Assembly (NCBI RefSeq): GCF_022829285.1
Contig: NZ_JAKSYI010000120.1
Span: forward strand, 1 to 64,000
DNA length: 64,000 bases
From: Methylobacterium sp. J-078
GTDB taxonomy: Bacteria > Pseudomonadota > Alphaproteobacteria > Rhizobiales > Beijerinckiaceae
Direction of reading: 5' to 3'
Part shown: one piece after another, positions 6,829-15,202 of the stretch
Layout: each line of letters starts with the position of its first letter
Position numbering within the stretch: the first letter of the stretch is position 1
Notes under the pieces: generated by a model
The model's database searches: none
Seen by the model: the letters and a program-made list of their open reading frames with translations, nothing else
Told to the model about the DNA's origin: nothing
Translations under genes and position numbers: made by a program

Positions 6829-8178
6829 TCATCGGGCGGACAGGGGAGTCCCGAAGGCAGAGACGGCGCGCCGGGCGCGCGGAACTTGCGTGGCGGGCGC
6901 GTGGGCGATCCGTAGCGCCAGGGCGGCGGCGGCCACGAACAACACGGCCTCGACCGCGAAGACGCCCGCATAGGCATCGACGGCGCGGGGCGTGACGAGG
7001 CGGGCCAGATCGACCGCGACGGTCCCGAGGAAGCCGCCGGCTCCGAAGGCGAGTCCCTGGGCCGCGCCCCACACGCCCATGCGGGTGCCGCGCTCGGCCT
7101 CGCCGCCGGCCCCCGCCAGCGCCATCATCGAGCCGATGGCCGCCACCGCGAAGATGCCGTTGAACAGGCCGAGGGCGAAGACCGGGACGCGCAAGGGGAA
7201 GTCCGCGCCGATCAGGCCGCCGCCCGCGATGCCGAGGAGCGCCGCGCCGGAGCCGAGGCAGCCCAGCGTCGTCCACAGCTTGAGGGATCCGAGGACCGCG
7301 CCGCCGATGCCCATGGTCAGCCCCGCCACGGTCAGCATGCCGGCCAGGACGCCCCCGTGCTGGAGACCGGCGAGCTTGGTGGTGACGCCCGGCGACATCG
7401 CGAAGACGAGGCCCGCGAAGGGTTCGAGGATGAGCTCCTGCGCGCTGTAGGCCAGCATCGCCACGAAGATGAAGATTGTGAACCGACGCGAATCGGGCTC
7501 GGCCCAGACCCGGGCCAGCACCTCCCCGAAGGGGGGCTTGGGCGCCGCGTCCTCGCTCCGGTCGGGTGCGCCGCGCGCCGGCTCGATCCCCCGCACCGCG
7601 AGGAGCGCCACCGCGAGGGCGAGGAGCGAGACCGTGCCGGAGACCGCGACCAGCCGGGCGCCGGAGAACGGATCGAGGAAATGGCCGGCGATGGGCGCCG
7701 TGATGGCGAAGCCCGCGATCATCATCACCCAGACGATCGTGGCCGCCGCCCCGCGCCGGCGTGGCTCCACGCCTGTGGCGAGGAGCACGAGGAGCGAGGT
7801 GCCGGCGGCCCCCGCGCCCATGCCCACCGTGAGGAACGACAGGACAGCCAGGGCGAGGCCGGCGGCCTGATGCGTCTCGGTGAGCGCTGTGGCCACCGCC
7901 GCGCCGAAGCCGCCCAGCGCCAGGGCCGCCATGCCGCCGACGATCCAGGGCGTGCGCCGCCCCGTCCTGTCCGAGCCGTAGCCCCAGCGCGGGCGCAGCA
8001 CCTGCACCGCGTAGTGCAGGGCGACGAGGCCACCGGGCACGATGGCCGGCAGAGCAAGCTCCACCACCATCACCCGGTTGATGGTCGAGGTCATCAGGAC
8101 CACGACAGCGCCGAGCGCCGTCTGCACGAGGCCGAGGCGGACGATGGCGGCCCAGCCGAAGGGAAGCGTCGCCATCAT
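6829..8178 (-). CDS. PucC/BCH family major-facilitator-like transporter between bchG and bchP
   Basis: A 449-residue polytopic protein with about 12 hydrophobic segments. It has the PucC-family loop motifs TINRVMVVELALPA near residue 32 and YGSDRTGRRTPWI near residue 72. It equals the ORF428 protein found between bchG and bchP in Rhodobacter. PucC-family members are thought to shuttle bacteriochlorophyll or prevent misassembly of light-harvesting complexes; direct transport is not proven. Its start overlaps bchG by 4 bp. A second family member, LhaA, is at 20490-21908. Confidence 0.9.
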   Translation of the reverse strand: MMATLPFGWAAIVRLGLVQTALGAVVVLMTSTINRVMVVELALPAIVPGGLVALHYAVQVLRPRWGYGSDRTGRRTPWIVGGMAALALGGFGAAVATALTETHQAAGLALAVLSFLTVGMGAGAAGTSLLVLLATGVEPRRRGAAATIVWVMMIAGFAITAPIAGHFLDPFSGARLVAVSGTVSLLALAVALLAVRGIEPARGAPDRSEDAAPKPPFGEVLARVWAEPDSRRFTIFIFVAMLAYSAQELILEPFAGLVFAMSPGVTTKLAGLQHGGVLAGMLTVAGLTMGIGGAVLGSLKLWTTLGCLGSGAALLGIAGGGLIGADFPLRVPVFALGLFNGIFAVAAIGSMMALAGAGGEAERGTRMGVWGAAQGLAFGAGGFLGTVAVDLARLVTPRAVDAYAGVFAVEAVLFVAAAALALRIAHAPATQVPRARRAVSAFGTPLSAR

Positions 8179-9056
8179 GGGCCTCCCACCAGGGGCCGCA
8201 GGGCGAAGGCCGCCACCAGCATGCCGAGGACGTAGAGCGTGGTGCCGGTGCCGTTGTACCAGGCGGCGCGTCCGCGCGGCTCGGCGAGGAGCCGGCGCAT
8301 CAGCACGAACTGCCCGAGGAGCAGCGCGCCGATGAGCGCGCCGTGCCAGGGGCGCTGCCAGGCGAACAAGGCCAGGATGACGGCGACCTGGGGCAGAGCC
8401 ATGACGAGGCAGGCGAGGCGCGCGGCGCCGAGCGTGCCCAGCTGTACGGGCAAGGACCGGATACCGGTGCGCGTGTCGCCCTCCACCGACTTGAAGTCGT
8501 TAAGGGTCATGATGCCGTGGGCGCCGACGGAGTAGAGCAGCGCCACCAGGAGGACGCGCCCGTCCGGCACCGCCGCGGCCATCACGGCGGCGCCGGTGAA
8601 CCAGGGCAGGCCCTCGTAGCAGAGGGCGACCGCCGAGTTGCCCCACCAGCCGTTCCGCTTCAGCCGCAGGGGCGGCGCGCTGTAGATCCAGGCCAGCACC
8701 AGGCCGAACAGGGCCGCGCCCAGGATCCACGGTCCGAGGGCCGCTGCGACGATGAGGGAGAGCCCGGTCCAGCCCGCGGCGACGTAGAGACCCCAGCGGC
8801 CCGGCATCCGCCCCGAGGGGATCGGCCGGTGCGGCTCGTTGATGGCGTCGACGTGGCGGTCGTACCAGTCGTTGACCGCCTGCGAGGTCGCGCAGACCAG
8901 GGGACCCGCGAGGATCACCCCGGCGGCGATCACTGGCCATTGCCCCGTGGGCGAGGCGCCGGAGGAGACCACTCCGCAGGTGAAGGCCCACATCGGCGCG
9001 AACCAAGTGATCGGCTTCAGGAGCTCGACGAGGGCGCTGGGTGCGGGCGTTGCCAT
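8175..9056 (-). CDS. bchG: Bacteriochlorophyll synthase BchG (geranylgeranyl transferase)
   Basis: A 293-residue UbiA-family membrane prenyltransferase that esterifies bacteriochlorophyllide a with geranylgeranyl diphosphate. The first aspartate-rich motif is NDWYDRHVDAINEPHRPIP at about residues 62-80. The second region, LNDFKSVEGDTRTGIRSLP, is near residue 181. About eight hydrophobic segments are visible. The ATG at 9056 has no clear Shine-Dalgarno sequence. It lies only 29 bases after a TTGACA that is half of a PpsR box at 9086-9103, so the messenger may be leaderless. It heads the bchG-pucC-bchP-tspO transcript. Confidence 0.95.
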   Translation of the reverse strand: MATPAPSALVELLKPITWFAPMWAFTCGVVSSGASPTGQWPVIAAGVILAGPLVCATSQAVNDWYDRHVDAINEPHRPIPSGRMPGRWGLYVAAGWTGLSLIVAAALGPWILGAALFGLVLAWIYSAPPLRLKRNGWWGNSAVALCYEGLPWFTGAAVMAAAVPDGRVLLVALLYSVGAHGIMTLNDFKSVEGDTRTGIRSLPVQLGTLGAARLACLVMALPQVAVILALFAWQRPWHGALIGALLLGQFVLMRRLLAEPRGRAAWYNGTGTTLYVLGMLVAAFALRPLVGGP

Positions 9057-9085
9057 GAAGCCGACGCTAAATTAACGCCGCGAAG

Positions 9086-9103
9086 TGTCAAGTTTGATTT
9101 ACA
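9086..9103 (-). promoter_or_regulatory. PpsR/CrtJ box and -35 element upstream of bchG
   Basis: Read in the gene direction the site is TGTAAATCAAACTTGACA, a perfect TGT-N12-ACA match to the CrtJ/PpsR consensus. Its last six bases are a perfect -35 hexamer. Sixteen bases further on is a weak -10 (TAGCGT, at 9064-9069). PpsR bound here would block RNA polymerase under oxygen, as known for bch promoters in Rhodobacter. The ppsR gene itself is the next gene upstream. Confidence 0.85.
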
Positions 9104-9160
9104 TCAGCACCGTCTGAGCATCCTCCCGGAACCGCCATTGGGGTCTGAGGGGCGCCCGCG

Positions 9161-10609
9161 TCAGGCCAGGTCGTCGGTGAGGTCGGGCGCATCGAGATCG
9201 CCGATGCCGTAGCGGCGCATCTTGGCGTAGAGCCCCTGACGGCTGAGGCCGAGCATTTCCGCCGCCGAGGCGCGGTTGTCGCGGGTGATGCGGAGCGCCG
9301 CCTCGATGCAGAGGCGCTCGATCAGGTCGGTCGATTCGCGCACGAGGGTCTTCATCGAGACGCGGCCGACGAGTTCGGTCATCTGCTCGACGGAGCGCGG
9401 CAGGTCCCGTCCGCCCGTAGGCACAGCGGCCCGGCGCGGCGCTGCCCGGAAGGTGAAGCCGAGGTAGGCCTGCCCCGAGCCGCCCGCCGACACGGCGGCG
9501 ACCTCGACCTCTTCGAGCGTTCCATAGGTTCCCCGGATATGGGTGGGGAAGTGCCGGACCGAGCCGTGCTGCGCCAGGGTGGTGAACAGGGCGGTTGCCT
9601 CGGTCTCCTCACGGCCGAGCCACTGGTCGAGGCGCTGACCCCGGACCTGCTCCTCGGTGGCGAGCTGGACCAGATCGAGGAAGGCCGGATTGGCGGTGAG
9701 GATGCGCCGACCCGGATCGGTGACGACGAAGCCTTCGGGCAGGCTCCGAATCACGTCGAGGGCGCCGGTTCGGATCGGCCCCGTATCCGCCTCCTGCACT
9801 TCGGCGGAGGCGAGGCGCAGGAGCACGCTCGTGGAATTGTCTTGCCGGAACAGGGAGGCGGCGACCCGCACCGCTCCGCGCCCGTGACCCAGGCGGGCTT
9901 CCAGGTCGGTGGCCTGACCGGTGACGCGCAGGCCCGCGAAGAGCGATTCGAGGTCGCGCAGGCTGCTGGCGTCGAACAACTCCACCGCATCCTGCCCGAC
10001 GATGCGCTTGTCCGCGCGGCCGATCAGGCGCGCGGCGGCCGGATTGGCCTCGGTGACGCGGCGGGTGCCCGCATCCACCACCAGAACGGGTTCCGAGCCG
10101 AGCTGGAACAGCAGGCGGTAGCGGGTCTCGGCGCCGCGCATGCGCAGGTAATCGCGCTCGAGGGCCTGCTGCGTCTCGGTCAGGGTCCGCTGCAGGGAGG
10201 CCATGGCGCGTAGGTTGCGCCCGAGCACCAGGATCTGCCCATCCTTGGCCAGCCGCATGGCGGCGTACCGCACTGGCAGGTCGGTGCCGGTGGGCGAGAC
10301 ATGGTTGACCTGGCGCCACCGCGTGACGGCGTTGGGAGCGGCGTCTTTGAGGAGGGCGGCGATCTTCGGCCGGCTCTCCACCGTGACCGTATCGATCCAG
10401 GGGCGGCCGAGCCAAGTCTCGCAGCCCTCGCCCGCGAGGTCCGAATTGCCGAAGGTCGCGTCCCGGATCACGCCCTCGCCGTCGATGACCAGGGAAAGAT
10501 CCGTCGCGGCGGCAACCAGCAGCCCGACCGCCTGCGCGTCGAGAGGGCCGAGAGACTTTTGAAGGGCCGCAAGCGCTTGGCTCGCGGCGGGAAGCGCCAA
10601 GCTGGCCAC
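9161..10609 (-). CDS. ppsR: PpsR/CrtJ transcriptional regulator of photosynthesis genes
   Basis: A 482-residue protein with an N-terminal PAS-like region (about 25-135), a glutamine-rich helical linker (SLQRTLTETQQALERDYLRM, about 138-157), two further PAS domains (about 160-270 and 285-395) and a Fis-type helix-turn-helix at about 435-475 (NRASAAEMLGLSRQGLYAKM). PpsR represses bch, crt and puc genes under oxygen. Only two cysteines are seen: Cys63 and Cys434. Cys434 lies just before the DNA-binding helix, where the redox cysteine of CrtJ/PpsR is reported. The second cysteine, known from the PAS region of Rhodobacter proteins, has no counterpart. Gene order aerR-ppsR is as in other phototrophs, with a 73-bp gap. 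Confidence 0.95.
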   Translation of the reverse strand: MASLALPAASQALAALQKSLGPLDAQAVGLLVAAATDLSLVIDGEGVIRDATFGNSDLAGEGCETWLGRPWIDTVTVESRPKIAALLKDAAPNAVTRWRQVNHVSPTGTDLPVRYAAMRLAKDGQILVLGRNLRAMASLQRTLTETQQALERDYLRMRGAETRYRLLFQLGSEPVLVVDAGTRRVTEANPAAARLIGRADKRIVGQDAVELFDASSLRDLESLFAGLRVTGQATDLEARLGHGRGAVRVAASLFRQDNSTSVLLRLASAEVQEADTGPIRTGALDVIRSLPEGFVVTDPGRRILTANPAFLDLVQLATEEQVRGQRLDQWLGREETEATALFTTLAQHGSVRHFPTHIRGTYGTLEEVEVAAVSAGGSGQAYLGFTFRAAPRRAAVPTGGRDLPRSVEQMTELVGRVSMKTLVRESTDLIERLCIEAALRITRDNRASAAEMLGLSRQGLYAKMRRYGIGDLDAPDLTDDLA

Positions 10610-10682
10610 GGATCACCAGATCTTGAGTTGAGCGAGCAGGACAGTTCGGTCAGGCAGGCCGACTCGGGTAGGGGTTTGTCTT

Positions 10683-11567
10683 TCAGCAGGGTCTGGCCGG
10701 CAGATCAAGCAGGCTTTCGGCAAGGGCGGGCGCTTCTCGGGCATCGGCGGCGGTCGCATCGGCCCCTATTTCCCGGAAGAGATCAGGTCTCCCAGCGAAG
10801 GCCGCGCCGCCCACGATCACACGGATCGCGGGATTGCGCGAATGCCGCCGCAGCGCCGCGATGGTCTCCGCCACCTTCGGAAGCAGGACCTCGCTGGCGA
10901 GGGAGAGGCCCACCACGTCGAACCAGCTTTCCCGCGTCAGCACCTGAAGCTCGCCGTCCGGCCGGGAGCCGGGACACGAAACGTCCCATCCGGCGGCCAC
11001 GAAGAAGCGTTCCACCACCGCGACACCAAAGCTGTGAGAATCTCCCGGACAGGGCAGCAGGAGGATGCTGCGTCCCTCTGAACCATCGCGCGGTTCGCAG
11101 CCGAAGCGCTGGGTGAGGTCGCGCATGACGCGGTGCAGGCGCCCCATGGCGCGCGTCACCTCCACGAAGTCGCAAATGTCTTCCTCCCAGAGGGTCCCGA
11201 GGTGCCGGGCCGTCGGGGCGAGCAGATCGAGGAGCAGGCTGTCGAGGGCGAGTCCGCCGCCAAGGAGTTCGGCGAGGCCATTCTCGAGGCCATCCTCGCC
11301 CGGCGCGAGCATCAGATCGGCGAAAGCCGCGATCTGCTCGGCGTCCGGAAGTATATTGCATTCCGATACAACCGGTTCCGCCCGATGGGCCAGCATCAGC
11401 CTCGGAATGATCTCCGCCTCGACGATGGAGGCGAGATCTTTCTGGAGGCTCAGCTTACGGCGGACATCGACCTGTTTCGACCCGACATGCATGTCAAAGA
11501 GTTCGCTGAGATCCCGGCCGGATATCTCGTAGTGCAAGCAATCACCGAATTGCCTCACATCATCCAT
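10683..11567 (-). CDS. aerR: AerR/PpaA cobalamin-binding antirepressor of PpsR
   Basis: A 294-residue protein. Residues about 80-155 form the helical bundle with WEEDICDFVEVTRAMGRLHR, typical of the modular cap of B12-binding light sensors. Residues about 165-290 are a cobalamin-binding Rossmann domain with the His-on motif D-x-H-x-x-G (DSHSFG, Asp176, His178, Gly181). AerR/PpaA/CrtJ-partner proteins bind hydroxy- or adenosylcobalamin and relieve PpsR repression. The first 75 residues are a variable N-terminal extension. Start at 11567 follows GGGGAGGGACCA, an excellent ribosome site. It is divergent from bchF and upstream of ppsR, so it likely forms an aerR-ppsR transcript. Confidence 0.92.
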   Translation of the reverse strand: MDDVRQFGDCLHYEISGRDLSELFDMHVGSKQVDVRRKLSLQKDLASIVEAEIIPRLMLAHRAEPVVSECNILPDAEQIAAFADLMLAPGEDGLENGLAELLGGGLALDSLLLDLLAPTARHLGTLWEEDICDFVEVTRAMGRLHRVMRDLTQRFGCEPRDGSEGRSILLLPCPGDSHSFGVAVVERFFVAAGWDVSCPGSRPDGELQVLTRESWFDVVGLSLASEVLLPKVAETIAALRRHSRNPAIRVIVGGAAFAGRPDLFREIGADATAADAREAPALAESLLDLPARPC

Positions 11568-11730
11568 TGGTCCCTCCCCAATGTCTCTGACGGCGTGACG
11601 ATCGATTCGATCTTGCGTGTCGAATTCCGGATTTTATACGTTGCGCGCCTTACCGCCATCGGCGACCGGGGAAACTGCCGGACGTGATGCACGTACCGGA
11701 CGCACGATACGCCGCGAGGCTGCTTTATCA

Positions 11731-11756
11731 ATGCAAATTCTATAACTATTTTGCAT
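11731..11756. promoter_or_regulatory. Inverted repeat in the aerR-bchF divergent promoter region
   Basis: ATGCAAATT and ATTTTGCAT form nine-base arms with one mismatch, eight bases apart, in an AT-rich island within GC-rich DNA. The site is about midway between the divergent aerR and bchF starts. It does not match the PpsR consensus, so another regulator may bind here. Which one is unknown. Confidence 0.5.
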
Positions 11757-11762
11757 CGAAGA

Positions 11763-11796
11763 TGTAAATTCGTTTTGACGTAAAGCCAGCTTGACA
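11763..11796 (+). promoter_or_regulatory. Two overlapping near-consensus PpsR boxes before bchF
   Basis: TGTAAATTCGTTTTGACG (11763-11780) and CGTAAAGCCAGCTTGACA (11779-11796) each match TGT-N12-ACA at five of six fixed bases. They share two bases, so their centres are 16 bp apart. PpsR binds pairs of sites cooperatively, and weak tandem sites upstream of its main operon are plausible. The second box ends in the -35 hexamer of the bchF promoter. Confidence 0.6.
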
Positions 11797-11819
11797 CTCC
11801 TGTGAGGGGTTCCTAACCT
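11791..11819 (+). promoter_or_regulatory. Likely sigma-70 type promoter of the bchF operon
   Basis: A perfect -35 (TTGACA, 11791-11796) is followed after 17 bases by TAACCT (11814-11819) as -10. Transcription would start near 11826, leaving a leader of about 50 bases with a strong ribosome site (AAAGGGGG) before the bchF ATG. The -35 overlaps the second PpsR-like box, as expected for repression. Confidence 0.6.
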
Positions 11820-11875
11820 CCTGTTCAACGAGACCGACCGACCCAGTCGAACGGTCTCCAGAAAGGGGGCACAGC

Positions 11876-12379
11876 ATGATCCGGAGACCGGACAAGGCCA
11901 GACGTCCCCTCTACGACGCCGACCAGCGCGCCCGCCGCGACGCCACCCGCTGGACCCTGGTCCAGGGCATCCTGGCCCCGCTTCAGTTCCTCGTGTTCGC
12001 CGTCAGCCTCGGCCTCGTCCTGCGCACCCTCTCCACGGGGGAGGGCGCCTTCGCCGCCAACCTCTCCGTCGTCGTGAAGACCCTGGTCCTCTACGCGATC
12101 ATGGTCACCGGCTCGATCTGGGAAAAGGCCGTATTCGGGCGCTACCTCTTCGCGCCGGCCTTCTACTGGGAGGACATGGTCAGCATGCTGGTGCTGGCCC
12201 TGCACACCGCCTATCTGGCGGCGCTCGCCACCGGCGCCCTCGACACAGCCGGCCTGATGGTTCTGGCGCTGGCGGCCTACGCCGCCTACGCCGTGAACGC
12301 CGCGCAGTTCGTGCTGAAGCTCCGGGCCGCCCGGCTCGAGGCCATGCCGGCCCGACTCGTCGCGGAGGCCGCGCGATGA
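11876..12379 (+). CDS. bchF: 2-vinyl bacteriochlorophyllide hydratase BchF
   Basis: A 167-residue membrane protein of the BchF family, which hydrates the C3 vinyl group to hydroxyethyl in bacteriochlorophyll a synthesis. The family core WTLVQGILAPLQFLVFAVSL is at about residues 26-45, and GSIWEKAVFGRYLFAPAFYWED at about 81-102, with four hydrophobic helices. It is the first gene of the long plus-strand photosynthesis run and overlaps bchN by 4 bp. Confidence 0.95.
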   Translation: MIRRPDKARRPLYDADQRARRDATRWTLVQGILAPLQFLVFAVSLGLVLRTLSTGEGAFAANLSVVVKTLVLYAIMVTGSIWEKAVFGRYLFAPAFYWEDMVSMLVLALHTAYLAALATGALDTAGLMVLALAAYAAYAVNAAQFVLKLRAARLEAMPARLVAEAAR

Positions 12380-13653
12380 ACGCCCACGCGCCGCTCCCCA
12401 GCCTTCAGACCGGCTGCGACATCCGCCAGGAGCGGGGCCAGCGGGCCGTGTTCTGCGGATTGACCGGCATCGTCTGGCTGCACCGCAAGATCCAGGACGC
12501 GTTCTTCCTGGTGGTCGGCTCGCGCACCTGCGCTCACCTCATCCAATCCGCCGCCGGGGTGATGATTTTCGCCGAGCCGCGCTTCGCCACCGCGATCCTC
12601 GACGAGCGGGATCTCGCCGGCCTCGTCGACGCCAACGAGGAACTCGACCGGGTGGTGCGCCGCCTGATCGAGCGCCGACCCGACATCCGGCTGCTGTTCC
12701 TCGTCGGCTCCTGCCCCTCGGAGGTGATCAAGCTCGATCTGCCGCGGGCGGCCCAGCGGCTGTCGCGCAGCTTCCATCCCGACGTGCGGGTGCTGAGCTA
12801 TTCCGGCAGCGGCATCGAGACGACGTTCACGCAAGGGGAGGATGCCTGCCTCGCCGCCCTCGTGCCCGAGATGCCGGCGGCGGCAGCCGCCGCCGCGCCC
12901 TCGCTTCTCGTAGTCGGCGCGCTCGCCGACGTGGTCGAGGACCAGTTCGCCCGGATCTTCGCGGATCTCGGCATTGCCGACGTGGCGTTCCTGCCCGCGC
13001 GCCGGGCCGGGGACCTGCCGGCGCTCGGTGTCGGTACCCGCTATCTCCTCGCCCAGCCCTTCCTCGCCGATACCGCGCGCGTCCTGGAGACTCGGGGGGC
13101 CACGCGGATCGCCGCCCCGTTCCCCCTCGGCGCCGAGGGCACTACGGCGTGGTTGAAGGCCGCCGCGGAGACCTTCGGCGTCTCGGCGGAGCGTTTCGAG
13201 CGCGTCACGGCTCCGGGCCGGGCGCGCGCCGCCGTGGCCCTCGACCTCTATCGCGAGCGGCTGACGGGCAAGCGCGTGTTCTTCTTTCCCGATTCGCAGC
13301 TCGAACTACCGCTCGCCCGCTTCCTGTCGCGGGAGATGGGCGCCGAGCTCATCGAGGTCGGCACGCCCTACCTGCACCGCCAGCACCACGCGCCGGAACT
13401 GGCGCTGCTGCGCGCCGGCACGCGGGTGGTGGAGGGCCAGAACCTCGACGTCCAGATGGATCGCTGCCGGGCGGCCAAGCCCGACTTGACGGTGTGCGGC
13501 CTCGGCCTCGCCAACCCGCTGGAGGCCGAGGGCCTCGCCACCAAGTGGTCGATCGAGCTGCTGTTCACGCCCATCCAGGGCTACGACCAGGCCGGAGACC
13601 TCGCCGAACTCTTCGCGCGCCCGCTCAAGCGCCGCGCCCGGCTGGAGGTCTGA
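12376..13653 (+). CDS. bchN: Dark-operative protochlorophyllide reductase subunit N
   Basis: A 425-residue nitrogenase-like subunit. With BchB it forms the catalytic NB component that reduces the C17-C18 double bond of protochlorophyllide without light. The three cysteines that bind the NB [4Fe-4S] cluster are Cys27 (VFCGLTG), Cys52 (RTCAHL) and Cys113 (GSCPSEV). These are one residue offset from Rhodobacter Cys26, 51 and 112. It lies directly before bchB, with 4 bp between them. Confidence 0.96.
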   Translation: MNAHAPLPSLQTGCDIRQERGQRAVFCGLTGIVWLHRKIQDAFFLVVGSRTCAHLIQSAAGVMIFAEPRFATAILDERDLAGLVDANEELDRVVRRLIERRPDIRLLFLVGSCPSEVIKLDLPRAAQRLSRSFHPDVRVLSYSGSGIETTFTQGEDACLAALVPEMPAAAAAAAPSLLVVGALADVVEDQFARIFADLGIADVAFLPARRAGDLPALGVGTRYLLAQPFLADTARVLETRGATRIAAPFPLGAEGTTAWLKAAAETFGVSAERFERVTAPGRARAAVALDLYRERLTGKRVFFFPDSQLELPLARFLSREMGAELIEVGTPYLHRQHHAPELALLRAGTRVVEGQNLDVQMDRCRAAKPDLTVCGLGLANPLEAEGLATKWSIELLFTPIQGYDQAGDLAELFARPLKRRARLEV

Positions 13654-13657
13654 GCCG

Positions 13658-15202
13658 ATGCAACTCACGCTCTGGACCTACGAGGGCCCCCCTCATATCG
13701 GCGCCATGCGAATCGCCACCGCCATGAAGGGCCTGCACTACGTGCTGCACGCCCCTCAGGGCGACACCTACGCCGACCTGCTCTTCACCATGATCGAGCG
13801 GCGCGACGCCCGCCCACCTGTGACCTACACCACCTTCCAGGCCCGCGATCTCGGCGCCGACACCGCCGCGATCTTCCAGGATGCCGTGGCACAAGCCTAC
13901 GAGCGCTTCCGCCCGGACGCGATGATCGTTGGCGCCTCCTGCACCGCCGAGCTGATCCAGGACGATCCGGGTGGCCTCGCCCGCGCCCTCGACCTGCCGA
14001 TCCCGGTGATCCCCCTCGAACTCCCGGCCTACCAGAAGAAGGAGAACTGGGGCGCCTCGGAGACCTTCTACCGCCTCGTCCGGGCCCTGGCCGCCGGTAA
14101 CGCCACGCCGCGCGCGGATCGCCGCCCGCTCTGCAACGTCCTCGGCCCCACGGCGCTGGGCTTCCGCCACCGCGACGATCTCGCGGAGATCACCAAGATC
14201 CTCGGGGCGCTCGGCATCGACGTGAACGTGATCGCGCCGCTGGGCGCGACGCCGGCCGATCTCGGACGCCTCGGCGCGGCGGATTTCAACGTGATCCTCT
14301 ATCCCGAGATCGCGCGGGCCGCCGGCCTGCACCTGCAGAAGACCTTCGGGCAGCCCATGATCGAGACCGTGCCGATCGGTGTCCAGGCCACCATCCGGTT
14401 CGTCGAAGAGGTCGCGGCCATCGCGGGCGTCGATCCCGCGCCCGTCCTCGCCGGCGCCCCCTCGCGCCTGCCCTGGTACTCGCGCTCGGTCGATTCGACC
14501 TACCTGACCGACAAGCGGGTTTTCATCTTCGGCGACGCCACCCACGCGCTGGCCGCCGCCCGGGTCGCGACCACCGAACTCGGCTTCAAGGTGGTGGGTC
14601 TCGGCACCTACACCCGCGAATTCGCCCGCGAGGTCCGGGCCGAAGCCGCGCTCCACGGCATCGAGGCCACGATCACCGACGATTATCTCGACGTCGAGGC
14701 GGCCATCCAGGCGGCGCAGCCGGAACTCGTGCTCGGCACCCAGATGGAGCGCCACATCGCCAAGCGCCTCGGGCTGCCCTGCGCGGTGATCTCGGCGCCG
14801 ATCCACGTGCAGGACTTCCCCGCCCGCCACTCGCCGCAGATGGGATTCGAGGGTGCAAACGTCCTGTTCGACACCTGGGTCCACCCCCTGATGATGGGCC
14901 TCGAAGAACACCTTCTCGGGATGTTCCGCGAGGATGCCGAGTTCCACGGCGCGGCCGCGCCCTCGCACCTGCCCCGGCACGGCGTCGAGGCGCCGGTCGC
15001 CGTCGAGGCTGCCCCCGTACCTGCGTCGATCGACCCGATCCTCCTGACCTGGGCGACCGACGCCGAGAAGGAACTGAAGAAGATCCCGTTCTTCGTGCGG
15101 GGAAAAGCCCGCGCGAACACCGAGCGCTTCGCACGGGAACGTGCCCTGCCGCTCATCACTGTCGAGACATTGTACGATGCCAAAGCGCATTTCGGACGCT
15201 GA
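13658..15202 (+). CDS. bchB: Dark-operative protochlorophyllide reductase subunit B
   Basis: A 514-residue partner of BchN. Asp36 (HAPQGDTY), the unusual fourth ligand of the NB iron-sulfur cluster, is present at exactly the Rhodobacter number. The N-terminal nitrogenase-like domain is followed by the BchB-specific C-terminal domain (about 450-514, ending AKAHFGR), which helps bind substrate. The 3' end overlaps the bchH start by 26 bp. Confidence 0.96.
   Translation: MQLTLWTYEGPPHIGAMRIATAMKGLHYVLHAPQGDTYADLLFTMIERRDARPPVTYTTFQARDLGADTAAIFQDAVAQAYERFRPDAMIVGASCTAELIQDDPGGLARALDLPIPVIPLELPAYQKKENWGASETFYRLVRALAAGNATPRADRRPLCNVLGPTALGFRHRDDLAEITKILGALGIDVNVIAPLGATPADLGRLGAADFNVILYPEIARAAGLHLQKTFGQPMIETVPIGVQATIRFVEEVAAIAGVDPAPVLAGAPSRLPWYSRSVDSTYLTDKRVFIFGDATHALAAARVATTELGFKVVGLGTYTREFAREVRAEAALHGIEATITDDYLDVEAAIQAAQPELVLGTQMERHIAKRLGLPCAVISAPIHVQDFPARHSPQMGFEGANVLFDTWVHPLMMGLEEHLLGMFREDAEFHGAAAPSHLPRHGVEAPVAVEAAPVPASIDPILLTWATDAEKELKKIPFFVRGKARANTERFARERALPLITVETLYDAKAHFGR

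Noticed and set aside
5599..6915. A 438-codon plus-strand frame opposite bchP
   Set aside because: Antisense shadow; no domain, and bchP is certain.
6829..8178. Calling this gene lhaA as well
   Set aside because: Location between bchG and bchP and shorter N-terminus mark it as the ORF428/PucC-like branch; lhaA is the gene next to puhA.
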